A DNA stretch of 10,138 nt from Blastococcus sp. Lineage in GTDB: Bacteria > Actinomycetota > Actinomycetes > Mycobacteriales > Geodermatophilaceae. The notes under the pieces were generated by a model that was not told the origin of the DNA, searched no databases, and saw only the letters and a program-made list of their open reading frames with translations. The stretch covers positions 1-10,138 of the forward strand of contig JAOPUS010000354.1 in assembly GCA_025963345.1 (NCBI GenBank), in the 5' to 3' direction. Positions within the stretch are counted from its first letter, which is position 1. Each line of letters begins with the position of its first letter. The translations under genes and the position numbers were made by a program. Positions 6,570 to 10,138 of the stretch are shown here, in pieces.

Positions 6570-7699
6570 GCGCCGGCCCTTTCCCCGCGCCCGGTGTCAC
6601 GCGGCCGCTGCCCGGGATCTCCCAGGACGTCGTCCTTCCGGAGCAGCGTCCGGCCGAGCTGCCGACCGGCGTGTGCGCTCTGCTCGGCGTCGCCGGGCGT
6701 GGTCCCCGCTACGCGGCCGTGCCGCTGCGGCGGGCGGACGAGTTCGCCGCCGTGTTCGGGCCCCCTTCGGACGGCAGCCACCTCGCCGCAGCGGTCGAGG
6801 GTTTCTTCAGCTGCGGCGGAGCATCCTGCTACGCCGTCCGGGTGGACCCGGCCGACTCCGACTGGCTGACCCGCGGGCTCGCCGCGCTGGCGCGGTTGGA
6901 GGACGTCGACCTGGTCGCCGTCCCGGACCTCGCAGCAGCCGCTCCCGGTCGCCGACTCGAGCTGCAGAAGGCCCTGCTCGAGGACTGCGAACGCAGCGGC
7001 GCCCGGTTCGCCGTCCTGGACTCCCTCCCCGGGGCGAGCGCACCGGACGTGATTGCCCAGCGGGACGGCCTGCAGAGCCGGTTCGGCGCGCTGTACTTCC
7101 CCTGGGTGCGCCTCTCCGACGGGCAGGTCGTACCGCCCAGTGGTCACGTGGCCGGGGCCTACGCGGCCGGCGACGCCGCCCGTGGAGTGGGTGCGGCCCC
7201 TGCCAACCTGGAACTGGCCGGGGTCTTCGACCTCGTGCCCCCGCCGACGCCGTCGGAGCTGGCTGACCTGAGTGCCGCCGCGGTGAACCCGTTGCGCAGC
7301 CTGCCCGGGCGGGGCATCCGTGTCTGGGGCGCTCGCACGCTGGCCGGACCCGACCAGCCGGAGTGGACGGCGATCGGTGTCTGCCGGCTCTTCCTCTCCC
7401 TGGCCCGCTGGCTGTCCGCGACGGCCCCCGCCCTCACCTTCGAGCCGAACGACCTGGCGCTCTGGATCCGGGTCCGCCGTCAGCTGACCGACCGCCTCTG
7501 GCGGCTGTGGCGTGAGGGAAGCCTGGCCGGCGCAACACCCGACACCGCGTTCTACGTGCGGTGCGACGCCGGCACCAATCCTCCCGAGGTCCGCGATGCG
7601 GGTCTCGTCATCACCGAGATAGGGCTGGCGCCGAGCGTGCCGGCCGAGTTCGTCGTCGTCCGGCTCGTCCAGCAGGACGGGCGCACCACCTTCGCCTGA
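6566..7699 (+). CDS. Contractile tail sheath protein 2, divergent N-terminal arm (Pvc3/Pvc4-like)
   Basis: A 377-residue second sheath protein. The C-terminal domain follows sheath 1 closely: EPND at 293-296, WREGSLAGATP, FYVRCDAGTNPPEV from F329, and PAEFVVVRL at the end. The core motif is present as FFSCGGASCYAVRV. The N-terminus differs: FPAPGVTRPLPG replaces the YFAPGVYVEEV strand of sheath 1 and is followed by LPTGVCALLGVAGRG. AFP and PVC loci also encode several sheath paralogues, with minor ones placed near the baseplate or cap, so this could be a minor or terminal-ring subunit; that placement is inference. I chose the ATG at 6566, which overlaps the previous stop as ATGA; the longer open frame upstream runs inside sheath 1 and is not sheath-like. 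No strong ribosome binding site precedes it, so coupled translation is likely. Confidence 0.93.
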   Translation: MSAGPFPAPGVTRPLPGISQDVVLPEQRPAELPTGVCALLGVAGRGPRYAAVPLRRADEFAAVFGPPSDGSHLAAAVEGFFSCGGASCYAVRVDPADSDWLTRGLAALARLEDVDLVAVPDLAAAAPGRRLELQKALLEDCERSGARFAVLDSLPGASAPDVIAQRDGLQSRFGALYFPWVRLSDGQVVPPSGHVAGAYAAGDAARGVGAAPANLELAGVFDLVPPPTPSELADLSAAAVNPLRSLPGRGIRVWGARTLAGPDQPEWTAIGVCRLFLSLARWLSATAPALTFEPNDLALWIRVRRQLTDRLWRLWREGSLAGATPDTAFYVRCDAGTNPPEVRDAGLVITEIGLAPSVPAEFVVVRLVQQDGRTTFA

Positions 7700-7731
7700 A
7701 CAGACCCGCTGACCCACCCGGGCAGCCGAAC

Positions 7732-7738
7732 AGGGAGG
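7732..7738 (+). promoter_or_regulatory. Strong ribosome binding site for the tube gene
   Basis: AGGGAGG ends 8 nt before the GTG at 7747, within the only sizeable internal gap of the operon (7700-7746). It decides the tube start against the open frame that continues upstream to 7561. The strength suits a high-copy protein. No convincing promoter or terminator is seen in the 47-bp gap. Confidence 0.8.
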
Positions 7739-7746
7739 CCGACGCC

Positions 7747-8184
7747 GTGGCCGCTGGAGATCGCACCGATCCGTACCGCTCCTACAACTTCCTGGTCGAG
7801 ATCGACGGGATCACCCGCGCCGGCTTCCGGGACTGCTCGGGCCTGGACTCCAGCTCGCCGGCCATCGAGTACCGGGAGGGCAACGACCGGCAACTGTCCA
7901 CCCGCAAGCTTCCGGGGCTGGTCAACTTCCCGAACATCAGCCTGAGCCGCGGCATCACCGACGATCCCGAGCTGTGGGAGTGGCGGCTGCAGGCGGCTCA
8001 GGGCACCGTGTCGCGGCGCAACGGGTCGATCGTGCTGCTGAACGACGCGGGTGAGGAGAGACTTCGCTGGAACTTCCGCGAGGGCTGGCCGACCCACTGG
8101 AGCGGTCCGACGTTCGACGCCACCGGGAGCGACGTGGCGATCGAGGCACTCGAGATAGCCCACGAGGGGCTGACCCGTGGCTGA
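7747..8184 (+). CDS. Inner tube protein (Pvc1/Afp1-like, gp19/Hcp fold)
   Basis: A 145-residue phage-tail-tube family protein, the probable subunit of the hexameric-ring inner tube that is expelled on contraction and can hold cargo in its lumen. Family hallmarks are the N-terminal DPYRSYNFLVEIDGI strand, GFRDCSGLDS, a YREGND segment, the LSRGITDDPELWEW turn, and the closing WSGPTFDATGSDVAIEALEIAH strands. Length and motif order are normal for the family. GTG 7747 with AGGGAGG upstream starts exactly at the usual distance before DPY. The gene overlaps the following one by 8 bases. The second tube-like protein (8783-9265) shares the same skeleton but is longer at the C-terminus, so this shorter copy is the better candidate for the main tube. 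Confidence 0.94.
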   Translation: MAAGDRTDPYRSYNFLVEIDGITRAGFRDCSGLDSSSPAIEYREGNDRQLSTRKLPGLVNFPNISLSRGITDDPELWEWRLQAAQGTVSRRNGSIVLLNDAGEERLRWNFREGWPTHWSGPTFDATGSDVAIEALEIAHEGLTRG

Positions 8185-8590
8185 CGGTGCTCCGGCCGCG
8201 CCGTTCCCCGGGAGGCCGAGCGTCCAGGCACCGACCACCGAGACGGCGTTCACGCTGCCGCTGGGATACCGCGATCCCGACGGCGTCCTGCACGGTGACG
8301 GCACGATGCGGCTGGCCACCGCCTTCGACGAGATCGCCCCGCTGAAGGACCCGCGCGTGCAGGCCAATCCCGGCTATCTGGTGGTCATCCTGCTGTCCCG
8401 GGTGATCACCCGCCTGGGGACGCTCCCGGATCTCACCCCGCGCATCGTCGAGGGGTTCTTCGCCGCCGACCTGGCGTACCTCCAGGAGCTGTACAACCGG
8501 CTCAACGATCCCGGCGGCGGACGCCTGCTCGTGGCCTGCCCGCACTGCAGCGGCGAGTTCGAGGTGGACACGGGGAGCTCGGGGGAATGA
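8177..8590 (+). CDS. Small eCIS protein with CxxC tail, possible tail assembly chaperone
   Basis: A 137-residue protein conserved in type next to tube genes of actinobacterial eCIS loci and contractile phages. The segment FTLPLGYRDPDGVLHGDGTMRLATAFDEI resembles the beta-rich opening of phage tail assembly (Mu gp41/P2 gpE-like) proteins; a helical middle follows (LSRVITRLGTLPDL, EGFFAADLAYLQELYNRLN). The end carries CPHC at residues 121-124, half of a zinc-ribbon site. The GTG at 8177 has GAGGGG (8164-8169) at 7 nt spacing and overlaps the tube stop by 8 bases. By position, between tube and second tube genes, and by its tiny overlapping partner, I infer a tail-assembly-chaperone role, keeping tube or tape-measure subunits in an assembly-competent state. 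It could instead be a structural baseplate part like Afp6. The chaperone assignment is moderate; the gene itself is secure. Confidence 0.8.
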   Translation: MADGAPAAPFPGRPSVQAPTTETAFTLPLGYRDPDGVLHGDGTMRLATAFDEIAPLKDPRVQANPGYLVVILLSRVITRLGTLPDLTPRIVEGFFAADLAYLQELYNRLNDPGGGRLLVACPHCSGEFEVDTGSSGE

Positions 8591-8775
8591 GGCGCTACCC
8601 CTCGCAGCGGCTCCGGGAGGAGGTGGCGTTCGTGGCTCATCACCTGCACTGGTCCTACCGGGAGCTGATGAGCATGGAGCACGGCGAGCGTCTGGTGTGG
8701 GTGGCCCAGGCCGCGCGGCTGGCCGGCCCGGACGGCGCGCCGAACGCGGCCCTGGACGACGGCCGGTGGAGGTGA
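8587..8775 (+). CDS. 62-aa protein, DUF6760-like / P2 GpE-like
   Basis: A 62-residue protein starting at an ATG that overlaps the previous stop (ATGA, 8587-8590). The central segment EEVAFVAHHLHWSYRELMSM followed by ERLVWV resembles the small DUF6760 proteins of actinobacterial eCIS loci. It also recalls the short phage P2 GpE-type tail proteins, whose signature is an aliphatic-rich start, FHW, a Met-containing turn and a Trp-containing helix. P2-like phages use such a small frame as the frameshift extension of their tail assembly chaperone. Here the frame is -1 relative to the preceding gene, as that model needs, but an independent coupled start is the simpler reading. Codon use matches the neighbours. 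Family names are given from memory of the motif, not from a search. Confidence 0.78.
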   Translation: MRRYPSQRLREEVAFVAHHLHWSYRELMSMEHGERLVWVAQAARLAGPDGAPNAALDDGRWR

Positions 8776-8782
8776 GCGGCGG

Positions 8783-9265
8783 ATGACGGCTCCGGGCGCA
8801 CGGCGCGATCCCTACGCGGGGCTGCGGTTCCGCATCCAGCTGGAGGGACTGGAGGTCGGCGGCTTCAGCGAGGTGACCGGTCTCGAGGCGGTCGTGGAGA
8901 CGACGACCTACCGGGAAGGCGGCGAGAACTCCTTCGAGCACAAGCTCGCCGGGCCGGTGGCATACCCCCGCAACGTGACCCTGCGCCGCGGCCTCACCGA
9001 CAGCGCCGACTTCTGGGACTGGCTGGACCATGTCGGCCTGGGGCTGGTGATCCGGCGGAACCTCACGATCATGCTGCTGGGCGCCGACGGCGAGCCGGCG
9101 CTGCTCTGGGACTGCCGCGCGGCCTTCCCCGTCCGCTGGAGCGGGCCCGAGCTGAACGCGGCCAGCCCGGCGGTGGCGTTCGAGACCCTCGAGTTGGCAC
9201 ACCACGGCATCACGCGTGCCCGCGGCCGCAGCCTCATCGCCTCGACCGTGCGGAAGCTCCTGTGA
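8783..9265 (+). CDS. Second tube-like protein, probable tube initiator (Pvc5/Afp5-like)
   Basis: A 160-residue tail-tube family protein. It shares the family skeleton with the first tube protein: DPYAGLRFRIQLEG, GFSEVTGLEAV, TYREGG, LRRGLTDSADFWDW, and WSGPELNAASPAVAFETLELAHHGI. It adds a basic tail of about 20 residues (TRARGRSLIASTVRKLL). In AFP/PVC a second tube protein of this type (Afp5/Pvc5) forms the first tube ring on the spike/baseplate hub; the placement after the chaperone-like pair and before the expected baseplate genes fits that role. The start ATG 8783 is preceded by GGAGG (8768-8772) that overlaps the end of the previous gene. The stop overlaps the next GTG (9262-9265). That it is a tube-family protein is secure; the initiator role is inferred from locus order and the extra tail. 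Confidence 0.9.
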   Translation: MTAPGARRDPYAGLRFRIQLEGLEVGGFSEVTGLEAVVETTTYREGGENSFEHKLAGPVAYPRNVTLRRGLTDSADFWDWLDHVGLGLVIRRNLTIMLLGADGEPALLWDCRAAFPVRWSGPELNAASPAVAFETLELAHHGITRARGRSLIASTVRKLL

Positions 9266-10138
9266 CCGGCCCGACGCCGCCGGCCGCGAACGGGACCTGG
9301 GCGGAGGCGCTGGACGCGCGCTTGCTGCGGCGGCTCCTCGGCCGCCGTCCCCGGCTGTCGCCGGCCGTCCGGCGGGGGCTCGACCGGCTGGCCCTGGGGG
9401 AGCGGCGGGTGCCGGTGTCGAGGCGCCTGGGCCGTCGCGCCCAGGTGTCGGAGGAAGAACCGGCCGGGCCGGCCCTGACCGTGGTCCACGGGATCGGTCA
9501 GACCGCCCACGACCCGTCGCCGGCTCCAGTCGTCGGGCAGCCGGGGCAGCGGGCGGACGGGTATCCGCCGCACTCCCGACCGGAGGCCGGCCATGCGCAG
9601 CGGGCGCCTGCACCACCGGGCCCGGAGCCGGCGCCGACGAGCACGGTGCGGCCGCAGGGGGACCGGGGGCCACACCGGCTACCGGTCGTGCCCGCGGGGA
9701 CGACGGGTCGGGGCGCGGCCGGTGCGGCCGAGTCGTCCAGGCGGGCGACCGCGGGCGCACCGGTCGCCCGCCGAACCGCCGCTCGCGACGGGTACCTGGG
9801 AGCGGAGACGCGAGGGCGCGCAGCGGGAGCATCCCAGCCGGTCCGCGCGATCCCCGTGACCCCACCGGCGGGGGCGGGCAGCTCGGTCTCTCCCGCACCA
9901 CCGCCTCGCGTGCGGCCCGTGCCGCGCGCCCCGGCGCGGTCCGTCGCGTCGCAGGTACAGGCTCCGGGGAGGGGTGCCCGATCACTCCCGGTCGCCGCCC
10001 GCGCGGTGGTGCAACCCCGGCCCTCGGCCGCTACCGGCACGACCGGAACGGCGCACCCTGGCCCGGCTCCCGCACCCCTGCCGTGGGCCGGGAGGCCGGG
10101 GGGCGGGGCGGTGCGAGCCGGGGCGCCTCCGGCCGCAC
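9262..10138 (+). CDS. Arg/Pro/Ala-rich disordered protein, partial (cut by window end)
   Basis: An open frame from GTG 9262 to the window end, 292 codons with no stop. The GTG overlaps the previous stop (GTGA), and GGAAG (9252-9256) lies 5 nt upstream, so it is the next gene of the operon. The first 60 residues form a basic helical region (TWAEALDARLLRRLLGRR, then LSPAVRRGLDRLALGERRVP). After about residue 80 the chain is low-complexity, rich in Pro, Ala, Arg and Gly, with scattered AQRAPAPP, VARRTAARD and VQPRPSA segments. I do not recognise a folded domain. Similar basic Pro-rich linkers with QR/RR motifs occur in actinobacterial DUF4157 proteins, so a third DUF4157 or other domain beyond the window is possible; a disordered adaptor near the baseplate is another option. 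Codon bias is partly masked by the GC-rich composition, but this frame is the only one consistent with the operon. Confidence 0.7.
   Translation, partial: MTGPTPPAANGTWAEALDARLLRRLLGRRPRLSPAVRRGLDRLALGERRVPVSRRLGRRAQVSEEEPAGPALTVVHGIGQTAHDPSPAPVVGQPGQRADGYPPHSRPEAGHAQRAPAPPGPEPAPTSTVRPQGDRGPHRLPVVPAGTTGRGAAGAAESSRRATAGAPVARRTAARDGYLGAETRGRAAGASQPVRAIPVTPPAGAGSSVSPAPPPRVRPVPRAPARSVASQVQAPGRGARSLPVAARAVVQPRPSAATGTTGTAHPGPAPAPLPWAGRPGGGAVRAGAPPAA

Noticed and set aside
7955..9985. Minus-strand open frame of 676 codons
   Set aside because: It lies opposite five overlapping plus-strand genes with family motifs; its translation is Pro/Arg-rich and composition-driven.
1..10138. tRNA, rRNA, insertion sequence or attachment site
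   Set aside because: No cloverleaf, rRNA-like segment, transposase or flanking repeat pair could be recognised by reading.

Overview
The window is very GC-rich, with a strong preference for G or C at third codon positions and frequent GTG starts. This points to an actinomycete (Actinomycetota); the genus cannot be told from the sequence. Almost all of it is one tightly packed plus-strand operon that I read as the first part of an extracellular contractile injection system (eCIS) locus, related to the Afp/PVC/MAC family and the actinobacterial (Streptomyces-type) particles. No phage head, integrase, lysis or portal gene is seen, which argues against a complete prophage.

Layout. Positions 1-473 hold one possible small minus-strand gene (46-222) and a non-coding leader of about 250 bp. 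The operon then runs: AAA+ ATPase of the Afp15/Pvc15 type (474-2528); two tandem paralogous DUF4157 (HELAH metallopeptidase-like) proteins with unrelated C-terminal ends (2525-3559 and 3566-4804); DUF4255/Pvc16-type tail terminator (4801-5358); two different tail sheath proteins (5361-6569 and 6566-7699); inner tube protein (7747-8184); two small proteins resembling a tail-assembly-chaperone pair (8177-8590 and 8587-8775); a second tube-like protein, probably the tube initiator (8783-9265); and an Arg/Pro/Ala-rich, largely disordered protein cut by the window end (9262 onward). Spike (VgrG/PAAR), LysM, gp25, baseplate wedge and tape-measure genes are not in the window and would be expected downstream.

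How the parts fit (family knowledge plus inference). Tube protein stacks into the inner tube, sheath protein polymerises around it, the Pvc16-type protein caps the distal end, the second tube protein joins tube to baseplate, and the AAA+ ATPase is needed for assembly or cargo loading. DUF4157 proteins are repeatedly found in eCIS loci, sometimes fused to toxins, so the tandem pair is the best candidate for cargo or cargo adaptors. Nearly every junction is an ATGA/GTGA overlap or a spacer of a few bases, implying one transcript with coupled translation. The only sizeable internal gap is 47 bp in front of the main tube gene, which has a strong ribosome binding site.

The points most worth a second look are the DUF4157 pair with shared heads, swapped tails and a very recent 96-bp duplication; a TTA leucine codon in the ATPase; the -1 phase of the chaperone-like pair over a G run; and the divergent N-terminal arm of the second sheath protein.
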